Part shown: positions 11,086-22,237 of the stretch, in pieces | How the letters are laid out: each line of letters starts with the position of its first letter | Numbering within the stretch: position 1 is the stretch's first letter | NCBI GenBank assembly: GCA_028583685.1 | Contig: JAMXIF010000003.1 | Span: forward strand, 51,228,304 to 51,292,303 | Direction: 5' to 3' | DNA length: 64,000 bases | Source: Petaurus breviceps papuanus | Lineage: Eukaryota > Chordata > Mammalia > Diprotodontia > Petauridae | Notes under the pieces: generated by a model | What the model was told of the DNA's origin: nothing | The model's database searches: none | What the model saw: only the letters and a program-made list of their open reading frames with translations | Program-made: the position numbers and the translations under genes

Positions 11086-11458
11086 GAGTCAGTCAACATA
11101 CATTTATTAAATGTCTACTATACACTAGCACTATGCTAAGCTTTGGGGCCACAAAGAAAGGCAAAGATAATTCCTTCCTTTATAAAGTTCATATTCTAAT
11201 GTGAGAGACAACATGAAAATAAGTAATTACATATGGCACATACAGAGTAGATGGAAGGTGCTAGCAGCTAAGGGAGGGGTCAAGAAAAACACCCTAGAGA
11301 AGGCTGACTTTGAGCTGGAAGATAGAGTGTATCGTGCTGAATTACTACTTGTTGCAGATGGAATAAATAAAATGTATGCACTGGCTGTGGGTTGGAATAG
11401 ATTATCTCCTTTCAACTCTTTAATTCTAGAATTCAATAATGGAAATATAAGGTTTTAG
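11086..11458 (-). mobile_element. L2-type LINE 3' portion
   Basis: The reverse complement of the L2 3' end (catacatttattaaatgtcta, ctatgctaagctttggggcc) continues into the internal L2 block gagacaacatgaaaat and agaaaggctgactttgagctgg-like sequence. The plus frame 11,201-11,458 is an antisense shadow. Confidence 0.7.
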
Positions 11459-12335
11459 CCAAGCACCTGCTTGTAACATAAAATTTAATGTTATATTAAG
11501 TGGGGATTTATTATTTTTACATACACATACACTACACAATACTACACCACTTCTACTCTGATAATCCATTATGAAGGTGACAGTCTTGAAAACTGGTAGA
11601 GTGACACATGAGATCTGAAAGAACCTACAATCTGAAAATACTTTGGGTATCTGGTGACGTAGACCTTAAAGCTATTCTAGCTAATTTGGGGGAGGCTCAT
11701 AAACAGAAAGTTAGCCACAAGTGGAGAATTCTTTTTGGCCTTAATCATTCATTAAATTATCCCATCAGGTATGGAAGGGTTGTCAGTCTTCATCAATCAA
11801 GTTGATCAAAGTACAAGTCTTTTGATGTACTGAAAAATCATTTTATAACACAAACCCTCTGCTAGTTTTCTGGCTATCTCCTTGTACCTTTCTGACTGTC
11901 TCTGCTCAGAATATGAAGTGAGTATAAGACCAACAAAAATGAAAACTGTCTTCCTCACCTTACATTGCACAACTTAGCATAATGATGTCCTGGGTGTCTT
12001 TATTCATGTTTACAATAGTCTGCTTCTCCCATTCAGGGCTGAGAATGTTGGGATCAGCAAGACATTGTTATTTCTTTTGTGCAGAAGTGAGACAAATTCA
12101 TCCAAATATAACCGTGACATTCTAGGTCCAACTTCCATTAGAACTAATGTACCACTGGGGCTTTATCAATCGAAAAGTTCACTTTAAAAAAATAGGATAG
12201 TACATTTGTAACATGCTTCCTTCCAGAAAATCTTTAGCTTTTGAGACTTGAACTGTCATTGTGCCATTGTACTAAATGACAGCCTCATCAATATGTATCC
12301 AAAGAGGATATATTACCTTACTACATAAGGAGATT
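11459..12335. other. Unassigned DNA
   Basis: I see no gene or named repeat. A tacacatacactacac patch lies near 11,520. Confidence 0.4.
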
Positions 12336-12849
12336 GTTATGTGTCTTTCACAATGGAATATATGCATGCTTAGTTGTGTTTATAGGAGGATAGTAGAACA
12401 TTTGGGGTGAAGAACAAGGAGGGTACCCAAGGGCAAATGTGACTTTTTGAATGGAGATTTATAGCCTCTCCTTGATGTGTAGACAGTTATGCACGTAAAT
12501 CTTTGTGCACTAAGAAGAGAAGCTATTCCCTATGCTCTTTGTTAGGAGGAAAAAAGAGTGCTCAGTAAGAACAGATGTGACCATTTGCTCCGTTACCCAA
12601 TGAAAACAAGTAATTACCATGGCAACTGGAGAACATCATATGGGGGCATGAGCTGACCTCTATGATTCAGAGCACTTGCTTAAGAAAGGTATATAAATAC
12701 ATATGTGTGAAGTGCCCTTTTAGCCTATCTAAGAAGACCACAGGTTTAAAAACAATTTTTCTTTCTTTGCCTAATACAGTCTAGCTTTTGCTGTGATCTG
12801 TGTCTGAGCTTACCTGGTGAGGGAAGTACATAGTCCTTCATAGCAGTTA
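12336..12849 (+). mobile_element. Possible LTR-like segment (fossil)
   Basis: The segment starts tgttatgtg and ends gcagttaca. It holds a ggtatataaatac TATA box near 12,689 and T-rich then CT-rich DNA beyond it, matching LTR layout. No partner copy and no clean TSD were found, so the ends are guesses. Confidence 0.3.
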
Positions 12850-13645
12850 CAAAACATGTTATTTAACTTTTTTTAAGCCACCTGTATGTCAAGTATGCCA
12901 CCACAGAAAGAGACCAGGTCTCCTTCTGATAAAAGACACCAGACTAAAAATGATAGGTTGCATTCCATAGAGTCTCTGCTGTACTTCAAACTGTAGGTAT
13001 GCTAACTTCACAGTAGTGATCCTGCATTGTTAGTTATGCTGCTTGGTTTCTGGGAAGGCCTGAAATCCTTCATCTGGAAAGGTAACCACATTACTGAATA
13101 AATAAATTGATTGTAATATCTAATATATGCAAGGCCTGTAAGATGCAGGCACATTAAAGTTAACTGTCATACACTATGCTGGGCGCCTTTCTATCTATAG
13201 GATCTTTGTGGTGAGCCTATGAATCAAAAATATATATATATATATAATTACAACATAATTACTGTGTATTTAAAATACCCAAGGTTTTGAACACCATCCC
13301 AAGCTTCAATTTGCCCCCAGTGACCTTGGATTTATCATCCTCTTTGGCCCTGAATTTCTTTGGATTTGAGATTATGTTATTGAGAAGGGGGAGGGCCAGG
13401 GCTGACATTTGTGAAACTTCTGAAAGTGCCTTGATTTCCTCTCTGTTCATCTTTCACCTGCTGAGTAGGGTCAACAGAGAGAACAGCGTGGGAGCTGGAA
13501 GCATACACATGCCTTTGTCTTCCCAACCCCCACTCATTCCCAAGCTTAAAGAGCCAGCAAAGGAAGGAAGGGTTTTTCAGAGAACCTTTGGTATTTTCTA
13601 AGCCAATGGGACCTGACTAACTAGTGTAATTTATTGATGGAAGGA
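12850..13645. other. Unassigned DNA
   Basis: A short (TA)9-type run lies at 13,229-13,246. Frames of 104 codons (plus, 13,287-13,601) and 63 codons (minus, 13,259-13,450) overlap each other. Neither has a recognisable domain or splice context, and I do not call them genes. Confidence 0.4.
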
Positions 13646-13649
13646 AAAG

Positions 13650-14130
13650 GAAAGGAAAAAGGTCAAATGTACATGTCATTAACCTTAGCACTTGTCCACC
13701 AAAGCTGAAATGCATCTTATTTGCTTGAGGTTTTTGCTCAGTCACCTATAGCTCAATAATTCATTGAAATGAAAAGCCATTCCTGCTGGCATTTTTAATT
13801 GCACTACAGTGCTGATTATATCTTTGCCTGATAAGCTCATTCTTAACAAACAAAATGTGATTTAAAAAACCTCTCCCTTTCAGATCTGATTATTAGATTG
13901 TAAGTTAAACCTTTGGGATTCCATGGCATCAGGAATACTTAGAGAAACTAATTGTAGGTATTGTTCTTTTTCTCTTTGCATAGTCAATAAACAGAAAAGA
14001 CATTATGACCTAAATTTTGAAAAACTATCATTTGAATTTCCATAGCTTTGGAACTAGAAAGGACTGTGTCATTCATACGTGGATGATAGGCCTAGGGTTC
14101 ATTAGCATACACAAATACAACACTCAAAGG
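13650..14130. other. Repeat-free stretch, candidate conserved non-coding DNA
   Basis: No repeat family is visible. The sequence is even in composition and rich in A/T motifs typical of developmental enhancers (aattgcactacag, tttgcctgataagctcatt, gattattagattg). Constraint is inferred from composition only and cannot be shown from one sequence. Confidence 0.25.
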
Positions 14131-14444
14131 GAGTAGAAATATATGTATTAAATGAATGGTTAAATGCAGTTAGCCTTTCTGAGGTTACTGTTGAATATTT
14201 TACCACAGTTCTCAATTTAAAATCAGTGTTTTTGACTATTCTCTAAAATCCAAGTACCAGCAAAGACTCAGTACCAACAAAGAAACAAAACAAAATCCTG
14301 CTACTACCCTTTCCTTTTAAATACAATGCAAATTTATGCATCCAGCTGAATCAGGACTAAACACTCCCCAAGCCGGGAATGTTCAGATATCAATTCTAAC
14401 TTGTTGGGTGGAGCCTGATTGTTAAATGTTCAGGTGTGAACACA
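14131..14444. other. Unassigned DNA
   Basis: I see no gene or repeat here. Confidence 0.4.
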
Positions 14445-14650
14445 TCAGTAATTGGCAAACCCTACAAACCAGAGCTTGATTTGTTGTTTTGTTGATTGGG
14501 TAGATTTAAGAAAGTGATGGAGAAAATGTGATGCAGATTAAACTTAATAGTAATGCAGATTAAATTTAAAAGTGTGTTTCACAGTATTGTTTTTTTGAGA
14601 GCTGGTTGTAAAATATTTATCAGCACACCCCTCATTCAAACCTCACCTTC
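14445..14650 (+). repeat. Ancient dispersed repeat, copy 1
   Basis: It shares agtgatgg..aaaatgt, tacagattaaactt, and gagctggttgtaaaat..ttta.cagca with 28,380-28,535, and the reverse complement resembles 55,683-55,910. The family is not identified; the ctggttg and cagca blocks suggest an old hAT-type or unnamed mammalian repeat. Confidence 0.45.
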
Positions 14651-14844
14651 TCCCAACTCTGCAGAAAGTAATCTTTAATATTATGCAGCAAGAGAAAGAA
14701 TAAACTGAGGATCCAAAAAGTCAATGGTAAAAGACTTTCAAGCTTAAAAACTGTTAAAGTCAGACACTGATAAACACACACCTAAAGCCCTAAGGAGTTT
14801 TCAGACCAGAGTGAAAAGTGTAAATATTGAGTTTAATGTTATGG

Positions 14845-14970
14845 AAAGAGTGCTGATCTTGGAGGCAGAGGATCTGAGTTCTAGACTCAGTTCTGCTATT
14901 TATAAAGTGCCTTAGCACTAATAAATAACTTCAACTCCCTTTTCCCCACCTATTAAAAAAAAGGGGGGAG
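14845..14970 (+). mobile_element. MIR SINE fragment
   Basis: gaaagagtgctgatcttgg, ggatctgagttctagactcag and a tataaagtgccttagcac block follow MIR order. It is strongly decayed. Confidence 0.5.
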
Positions 14971-14984
14971 GGAATTGCTCCAGA

Positions 14985-15451
14985 TCATGGTTCTCAAAGT
15001 GTGATTAATCTACCTCCAGGGGGACCCCAAAACCCATTCAGATGGTCCATGATGTCGAAAAGATTTTCATAATAATCTTTCATAATAATTTTCATAATAA
15101 TACTAAGGGGTCTTAATTTAGGTGGCACAGTGGACAGAGCGCTGGAGTCAGGAAGTTCAAATGTAGCCTCACATACTAGCTGTGTGACCCTGGAAAAGTC
15201 ACTTAACTCACCCTATTTGCCTTAGTTTCCTCATCTGTAAAATGAACTGGAGAAGGAAATGTAATTAACTCCAGAATCTTTGCCAAGAAAACTACAAATA
15301 ATGTCACAAATATCTGGACATAACTGGAACAAATGAACAACAAAAATATCAATAGATAAAACTTATAACAAAAGCTCTTTGAGCAATAGGGTCTTCAATA
15401 AGTTGTAAGAGTATAAAGGGGTCCTGAGACCAAAGTCTGAGAACCATCTAG
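14985..15451. mobile_element. hAT-Charlie-type non-autonomous DNA transposon
   Basis: The left end ggttctcaaagtgtg and right end ctgagaaccat form the inverted termini of a Charlie-group hAT element. The interior gggaccccaaaaccc..ggtccatgatgtc, cataataatact, and caaaagctctttgagcaatagggtc..aaggggtcctgagaccaaa matches that group closely. A MAR1 SINE splits it at about 15,108-15,346. No clear 8-bp TSD remains. Confidence 0.75.
15108..15346 (+). mobile_element. MAR1-type CORE-SINE inside the hAT element
   Basis: tRNA-related head aggtggcacagtgg, agctgtgtgaccctgg, then the CORE/3' block tttcctcatctgtaaaatga, ctggagaagg, ctttgccaagaaaac and a terminal ctggaacaaatgaacaac. This is the long MAR1 layout, unlike the short A-tailed SINEs elsewhere in the window. 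Its position shows it is younger than the hAT copy. Confidence 0.85.
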
Positions 15452-15529
15452 ACTAGATGATCTCTAAGGTTCTGTCTGGTTCAAAATCAGAGAGTAGCAT
15501 CTACCAGGAAAGCATGATAACTCAGTCCA

Positions 15530-15718
15530 GGTCTATGGGACCAGACAACAAAGAACTGAGCTAAACTCTGGGTACCAAGGACACCTTTACACTCTTAAAA
15601 CTAGAAACACAAAGAAAAAGCAAAAGTACTCTTTGCCTTTAATAAGCTTGCATTCTGATGGGTGAAACAACATATAGACAGATGTAAACAAGATTCGTAC
15701 AAAATGCATGGACAATAA
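15530..15718 (-). mobile_element. L2-type LINE, left part
   Basis: gctaaactctgggtaccaagg, cacaaagaaaaagcaaaagtac and agcttgcattctgatgg follow the L2 3' region in reverse complement. It is continued after the L1 insertion at 16,171. Confidence 0.65.
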
Positions 15719-16170
15719 CCTTTTTTTAGGTGTAGTTTAATATTTTAATTTTTCCCAATTACATGTAAAAATGAATTTAACATTCTTTTTTCAAATTTTG
15801 AATTCTAAATTCTCTCCTTCCCCCAAATTGAGAAGGCAAGAAATTTGACATGGGTTATACATGTACAGTCATGCAAAACACATTTCCATGTAAATCATGT
15901 CATAAACACAGACTGAAAAAAAAGAAAAAAGTAAAGAAAAAGTATCTTCAATCTACATTCAGGCTCTACCAGCTCTTTGGAAATGGACAGTACCTTTGAT
16001 CATAAATCCCAGAGAATTGTCTTGGATCATTGTATTATTGAGAATAGCTAAGTTATTCACAGTAGATCATCGTATAATGTTGCTGTTACTGTGCACAAAG
16101 TTTTCCTGGTTCTACTCATTTCACTTTGCATTAGCTTATGTAAGTCTTTCCAGATTTTTCTGAAAGTATA
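15719..16170 (-). mobile_element. L1 3' end, minus strand, inserted in L2
   Basis: Starting with a T-run, the plus strand reads aatttttcccaattacatgta, then tctctccttcccccaaattgag and ggttatacatgtacagtcatgc, and ends at ttggtctactcatttcac-like sequence. This is the reverse complement of a marsupial L1 3'UTR. It is 5' truncated and splits an older L2. Confidence 0.8.
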
Positions 16171-16580
16171 CAAAAGTAATCTTAGAAGGGAACACAGAAA
16201 CAACTTGGAAGAATGGGAAAGGTGGGGTGTATGCTGAGTCCTAATAAAAGCCAGAATTCTAAGTAGTGGAAAGGAGAAGGGAGAACACTCCAGGCAAGGG
16301 ACAGTGCAATGGCAAGGAGATGGAATGAAGTGCTATTGTGTGAGGAGCAGAAAATAAGCAAGTATAGTATGGCTAGGGGTAGAGTATAGAGAGGGGAATA
16401 ATGAGTAATACTGGAAAAATAAGTAGGGGCCAGATAGAGTAAGGAGCTCTAAATGACAACTTACCAGAGGTTTTAGGGAGTCACTAGAGATTACTAAGTA
16501 GGGGAGGTGAGTCAGACCTATGCTTTAGAAAATTCTCTTTGGTAGTTATGGGCAGGATAGATTAGAGAGTGGAGTACCTG
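16171..16580 (-). mobile_element. L2-type LINE, right part
   Basis: gaacactccaggcaaggg, caatggcaaggagatgg, gagtcactagagattactaag, agacctatgctttagaaaa match the same internal L2 blocks seen at 33,600-33,950 (cattccacac..gggg, gaacagcaaggaggccag, cttcattttagaaagatcattt). It is the continuation of 15,530-15,718. Confidence 0.7.
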
Positions 16581-17430
16581 TAATTTCATCGGTGTTAGGA
16601 GTTACCAGTCAGAATTTCCTTGGCCAATAAGGATTAGTTCCTGTTCTGATGATTAAGGGTATTGTTATTCTAGCATCCTGGGGCACTAAGACTTGTTCAG
16701 TTACACAGCCATTATGTATAAGAAGGAAGCTGTGAATGCTGGCATCGATCCACTATTCTAGGCTGTCTCTTAGGGCTGGACATATCATGTCCTTAGTCTG
16801 AATTTCTTATCAGCTCTTGTAGGACAGACAGTAGAAAAGTGTAGGACAAGGTAGTCTCAGAACCAGCGGTGGAATGGGATAGGGTGAGGGAAGGCAGTGT
16901 GTAGTAGAAGTATCTGTGGGTTGGGAGGTAGTATGAGAAAGATTAGATAAGGATAGAATAGAAAAAAAGATAGAAGACAATAGGAAGAGGAGAAAGAAAG
17001 AAGAGAAGGGGGCCTAAGCTAGAAAATGGAAAGGATGACTGAATAAATATCTGCTCTGCTTGCCTTTGTAAGTTTATGACAACTGGCTTCATTGTGATTG
17101 GATCAGATGGTTTGGAGCTGGATATAACTGAAAGATGCAGTTGGGTCCTTTATTATTGCCAAGCTATTTTTTTTTCTCAGTGATCCCTAAACCACCTGAG
17201 AACAAATGGAGAAGCTACTGCTAGCTATGCTAACTTAAGTGTTACTTTCCTTCTTTCCTAAAAAATAGGTGGTGGTTATTTAGGAAGGCTGGGGAAGTGA
17301 GGGTTTGGACCTGTGATTTCATAAGTTCAGGCAGCCCTAGAGTGGAATCTCCTTCCATGAATGCACACCTGCCACTTGCCAGTCACAGAGAATCTTTGAG
17401 ATTGTCTGCAACACTGAGAATTTCCTCAGA
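16581..17430. other. Unassigned, partly purine-rich DNA
   Basis: 16,592-16,830 has LTR-like character (tgttaggagttacc start, tgtataagaagg box, gacagaca end) but no partner or TSD. 16,930-17,020 is GA-rich. No gene is seen. Confidence 0.3.
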
Positions 17431-17600
17431 GAAAATGTAATTCAACCCACACATTTTACATGTAAGAAAACTGAGACCTACAGAGGTTGTGTCTTTTCCA
17501 ACATCACATAGCTAAGTGTAGCAAAGCCAGGTTTTAAATCTGGGTCCTCTGACTCCAGATCCAACACCATTTCAACCAAATCCAACTGCCTGGTTAGTTA
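17431..17600 (-). mobile_element. MIR SINE, antisense
   Basis: acatttta..gtaagaaaactgagac, cacatagctaagtg, ctgggtcctctgactccagatccaac is MIR read in reverse complement. Confidence 0.7.
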
Positions 17601-17925
17601 AGTGGCTAGCCAGCTCATCATTACCACAGTTGTGTGTAGGAGAAATGTTATCTGGGAAACACAAGAGCCCTCTCAAACCAGAGTTCTGAAATAGCCCTTT
17701 TACCCTTTATTAGTTACAAAATAGGCAGTTCTGTCACTCCTTTTGTAAGGCAGGTCTACTCCTGCAGTATTTAACTGAAGTGGCCATTACAAGTATTTCT
17801 ATAGCCTCAGAGGTCTTAGATAACTTTATATCCACTTTCAGGGATCATTTCTATAGTATGCTACCAACTAAGTGTGGTTGAAAGTGGAGCCGGCAGCCGT
17901 TCCCTTGTTTCCACTCACACAGCCA
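17601..17925. other. Unassigned DNA
   Basis: I see no gene. The right part may be decayed L2 leading into 17,926. Confidence 0.4.
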
Positions 17926-18388
17926 TCCATCCCCCTAGCTCAGGGCCTCATCAACTCTCCACTGGACAATTGCAATAGCCTTTTCATTAGTTTTCCTGCC
18001 TCAAGTATCTCCCCACTCAAATCCCTCATGTACTCAGCTGTCAAAGCAATCTTCCTAAGGCCTAGGTCTGGTCATGTCACCCCCATTTCCCTAACCCCCA
18101 TTCAGTAAGCACCAGGTGATCTTATTACCTAGAAGATAAAATGAAAACTTCTCTGTTTGGTAGTTTAAGCTCTTCAGTGAGCAACATGACCACTTCCTAC
18201 ATTCTCAGTCTTCTTCCAGCACTCTGTAATATAGTTACATTGGTCCATCCTTGTGCCTTTGCACTAGCTGACCCACATGCCTCAAATGCTCTCCCTCTTC
18301 CTTCTCTTAGTTTCTCTGGTTTCCTTTAAGACTCAACTCAAAAAAATTCAATGAAGAAGAAGGAGGAGGAGGAGGAGGAAAACAGCAC

Positions 18389-18437
<49 letters not shown>

Positions 18438-18510
18438 TATCCCTAAGACTTATCCTAGTGTCTAGGATAAAGTAATCACAAAAGAAGTGCTTGTTGAATG
18501 ACTAAACCCT
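17926..18510 (+). mobile_element. L2 LINE 3' end, with microsatellite expansions
   Basis: actggacaattgcaatagcc, ttcctgcctc, aatcttcctaagg.ctaggtctggtcatgtcac, ggataaaatgaaaac and cttgtgcctttgcac are diagnostic of the mammalian L2 ORF2 end and 3'UTR. The terminal tgtctaggataaagtaatcac..aagtgcttgttgaatga lies at 18,460-18,505. Between them a (GGA)n patch (18,357-18,379) and a (GT)22 tract (18,391-18,435) have expanded inside the element. Confidence 0.85.
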
Positions 18511-18589
18511 GACTGAAAGAGAATTTAATCTTGGTATACCGGTAGTTAGAAGTAAGAAGTAAGTAGGACTTTGAGATTTTGTTTTTCTC

Positions 18590-19670
18590 ATAGAAAAAAA
18601 AAATCAAATTCCTTCTTGATAGTAGCAAGACCATCAAGAAACATTTTACCAATCCTCCTGCTTCAAGCTGATTTCACAAAACCAAAAAAAAAAAAAAACC
18701 AAACCCCCCAAATAAAAACAAAACCACAGAATATCAAAGAAAATTAAAAAAAAAAGACCTCATGACTAGGAAAGTATTAACCAGGCAAGGGATAGGTAAG
18801 TTAGCAAACAAAAAGCTGAATTTCATAAAATATAAAAGAGTTTAAACATGCAAAATCAGCACATATAAAATAATAAAAGAAACCATGGAGTGAAAAAAAT
18901 CTTTACATATCTTTGATAAAATCTGTAATACAAAATCTATAGAAAGTTGATGCAAAAGTGCTGGACGAATAGCCATTATCAAAGACATTAATGATGAAAT
19001 AATATGCACTATTTTCCAAGGATGAAGTACAATCTATAAACCGTCATATAAAAAAGCTCTAAATAACTAATCAGAAAATAAAAATTAAAGAATTCTGTGG
19101 TTTCATCTTGCTCCATCAAATTGGCAATGATGATAAAAGGTGTCCTCTGTTAGAGGAATTGTGAGAAGATAGCACACTAAATCACTATTAATGAGGTTGT
19201 GATTTGGCCTAATCATTCTGAAAAAAATATGTGCAATTGTGTAAGAAAACTAACTAAACTGTTGATAAGCTTTGATTCCATAATCCCATTAGTGGTCATA
19301 TACTCTGAAGAGGCTAATGACAGAAAGATTCATATATGCTTAAATATTCAAAGTAGCATTTTTTTAATTATAGCAAAAAATATGGCACTTATATTTGACT
19401 ATAGATTAGGGAATGGTTGAACAAATTGTATTGTGTGAATATTTGAAATACTGCATCACAAAGGAACAGTAAATACAAGGACTTGAGAGAATTAGGGATT
19501 TTTACAAATTGATGATGCATGAACAGAGCAGAATCAGGAGGGCAATAACTACAATGATGTAAATGAAAATGATGCAAAAAAAAAAAAAAACCCCACCTAC
19601 AAAAGACAGAATTTGGTTCAAATGCAACAATCAAGGTTAATTCCAAATGTAATGGGGCAGTGGGATGGGC
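18590..19670 (+). mobile_element. Decayed L1 (ORF2 C-terminal region and 3'UTR)
   Basis: The A-rich plus strand follows the end of L1 ORF2. A ccatcaaattggcaatgatg block near 19,115 corresponds to the LANLANDD-type region, gattagggaatggttgaacaa lies near 19,405, and gaacagagcagaatcaggag near 19,521 is the marsupial L1 3' region block also found at 4,000-4,200 and 29,470. Many stops and indels; old. Confidence 0.65.
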
Positions 19671-19830
19671 AAGAGTAAACAGCATTTATTAAGTGCTTAT
19701 TATGTGCCAGGCATTGTGCTAAGATTTAAAGACAGAAAGAGAGTCAAAAGCCTGACCCCAAGGAGTTCCAGGGCAAAGACCTCTTGTAGAAGTCCCTCCT
19801 GATCGTCTCTGGCTAAGGTGTTGAGCCTAA
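19671..19830 (-). mobile_element. L2/MIR 3'-end fragment
   Basis: agcatttattaagtgcttattatgtgccaggcattgtgctaag-type signature (19,681-19,725) followed by ccccaaggagttcc. This is the reverse complement of the shared L2 3' end. Confidence 0.7.
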
Positions 19831-20009
19831 GCCTTGACCTCTTCTTGTGGTCCCCTTAATAAAAAGTTTCTTCCCCACTATAGGCTTCTAGTTGGTACCT
19901 ATGTCTTCCCTCCCTCTAAGGAGGAATGGAGTGGGGATGGGCTGTGACAAAGAGGATCAGTCCTTGAGCAGAAAGAACCTCAAAATCAGTGGATTTTAAA
20001 GGTAATGAT

Positions 20010-20178
20010 TGGGGCAGCTAGGTGGCACCATGAATAGTGCACTGGTCCTGGAATCAGGGGGACCTGAGTTCAAATTTGACCTTAGACACTTAACATTTAC
20101 TAGCCATGTGACCTTGGGCAAGTCACTTAACCCCAATTGCCTTGCCCCCCCCCCCAAAAAAAAGGAAAAATAAATAAA
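20010..20178 (+). mobile_element. tRNA-derived marsupial SINE
   Basis: Head ggggcagctaggtggcacc, gacctgagttcaaat B-box-like block, gacacttaacatttact, tgtgaccttgggcaagtcac, poly(C) slip and an A-rich tail. The flanking duplication is not clear. Confidence 0.9.
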
Positions 20179-20453
20179 GGGAGTGATCATTCCAGCTCTA
20201 AAGCTCTCCTTCCTATTCTCTGAAGGGATGGCTTAGGACCCCACTATCTCTCCCTTGGTCTTCATGTGAGGGAGACCAGGGAGAGAAATCTTATGTCTGT
20301 CTCTCATCTGACAGGAATGACAGCAGCCACACATAGTCTAAGTAACCATATTTCCAGCCTAGTTCAGACTGAGATTGGATCTCAGATCTCTGACTTCCTC
20401 TTCTCCTTGGTGCGTCTTTTCTTTAGGACAAGTGACCAAACAGTAATAATAAG

Positions 20454-20732
20454 ATGGGCATTTCGAACCTTGCCAGTAATTATGAGTTGAAGAGGTCGGG
20501 AGCTCCACTCTTGGTGCTGGATACCCTATAGGAGGTGATCTCTGAGAGCTTCTTGGAAGAGAAGATGATCTCTACTGCCAGGAAGATGAGCTTCAATCAC
20601 ACTCTCACTTGCCCAAAGATAAGAAACTTGGTAGCTTGCAAAGCCAGGGTGAAGATGAAATGTCCGTTCAGCAGCCCCACAAAAACATTTTGTGTGGTAT
20701 CAACGTCCTTGGAGTATAATAATAGGAGTTAA
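20454..20732 (+). pseudogene. Unrecognised broken reading frame
   Basis: From the ATG at 20,454 one frame runs for about 92 codons with a single stop at about codon 26 and then an uninterrupted 65 codons to 20,732. It is polar and balanced in composition, unlike the microsatellite frames in this window. The start reads MGISNLASNYELKRSGAPLL. I recognise no family. It could be a fragment of an old processed pseudogene or of a mobile element. Confidence 0.2.
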
Positions 20733-21125
20733 GTAAGGGTTATTATTTCATGCTTGAAAACTCTTTCTATCCACATTTATTGAGTCCTTTGTGTTTTAAG
20801 CATTTGTGATGGGGAAATGAATAACTATCCTATATGTGATCTTCTTTGTATATTTAGTAACTTTCTAGAAGAGGCTCTGTCAGTCCTTTTGGGGAGAGCC
20901 TGAACATGAGTGAAACCTAAGCTTTTAAGAAAATTTCCCCCTGAACCCTAGGATAAGGATGTAATGAAAGAGTCTAAGAAGAGACTGGCTTTCTCTTCAC
21001 ATCTGAGTTCCCAAAGTACTGGATTCAATCAACAGCAGCTCAGACCTGAGGCTCCTTAGTTGTAAAGGGCACCTTGTCCCCAACTTCCTTGAGCTGAAGA
21101 CCTGTACAAAGAGAGTTGGTGTAGG
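20733..21125. other. Unassigned DNA
   Basis: I see no gene or identifiable repeat. Confidence 0.4.
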
Positions 21126-21129
21126 AACA

Positions 21130-21312
21130 CCAGTGAGCAAGTATGGTATCTGGAATCCAAGGACCTAGATTCAAATCCTGCCTCTACAACTTGATGCTCA
21201 TGTGATCCTGAAGAAGTAATTTATCTTCATTGGGCCTCAGTTTCTTCAACTGTAAAATGAAAGAATTAGACAAGATAACTAAATAACCTTGAAGATCTCT
21301 TCTCACTCGACT
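21130..21312 (+). mobile_element. MIR SINE
   Basis: cctagattcaaatcctgcctctacaactt, catgtgatcctgaagaagta, cctcagtttcttcaactgtaaaatgaaagaat: complete MIR order on the plus strand. Confidence 0.85.
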
Positions 21313-21391
21313 GAGGGAAAAAAATTGTATTACAATTGTTTGAAAAATCCTATCACTACCCCCAAAGTTTCAGAACCATTCAATGAGAGGC

Positions 21392-21538
21392 TTCTTCCTC
21401 CGCCCCCACCCACTGGCAATTAGGGTTAAGTGACTTGCCCAGGGTCACATAGGTAGTGAGTGTTTGAGGCTGGATTTGAACTGAGGTCCTCTTAAATTGC
21501 AGGGCTGGTACTCTATTCACTGTACCACCTAGCCTCCC
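21392..21538 (-). mobile_element. tRNA-derived SINE, minus strand
   Basis: gggttaagtgacttgcccagg, tttgaggctggatttgaactg, tattcactgtaccacctag: reverse complement of the marsupial SINE. The linker differs from the consensus (missing gttaagtgt), so it is an older or variant copy. Confidence 0.85.
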
Positions 21539-21744
21539 TGATGACCTTCTAAAGAATGGAAATAAGGAAACATACCCAGATTTTTTTTCTAAGTAAAATT
21601 CAAAGAATTCAACATGAATATTACAACTTTAATTTTGGGGGGACAATTACTTTTTTTAACTCCTCTATTTCCAATTTTTGTCATTTTGTTAGAGGGAATA
21701 AGTTAGAAGCAAGAAGACCCAAGACACCTGGGAGAAGATGAAAC

Positions 21745-22237
21745 TCATGATTGTTCCACTTTTATTCTGGAATATCTGATTCCTTTGAGAGTGCATCCCA
21801 ATGGGAGACAGAAGCTTTCTTATCATGTCACTCCCTTTCTCAAAAACCTGCTGAAGCTCCCAATTACATACTATGTAAAATACGAACACCTTAGCCTGAC
21901 ATTTAAAGGTCTTTCATCTACTTTACCAATCTCTAGATTATAGTCAAAGTAGACAACTAGAAGCTCCCCTATACTTATTCCATCCCTGGCCTCTGTGCAT
22001 GTGCATAAGCTATTCCCCAAGTTGAGAACTCATTCTGTGCAAATTTCTGCCTCTTTGAAACCTTGTCTTTCTTGAAGGCTCAAGTCACTACCATCTCTTC
22101 CATACAGCCTTACCTAATGCTCCCAAAGAAGATTTCACACTGTCTCCTTAATTATCTTGCATTATATTTAGTTATGAATTCTTGTCTCTCTCAAGTAGAA
22201 TGTACAGTCCTTGAGGTGAAGAGGTAGGGCAGGTTCC
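21745..22237 (+). mobile_element. L2 LINE 3' region, left part
   Basis: cttatcatgtcactccc, ctgctgaagctcccaattac, ccttagcctgacatttaaagg, caagtcactaccatctcttcc, tccttgaggtgaagag: ordered L2 blocks on the plus strand. A solo LTR interrupts it and L2 resumes at 22,765. Confidence 0.8.
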
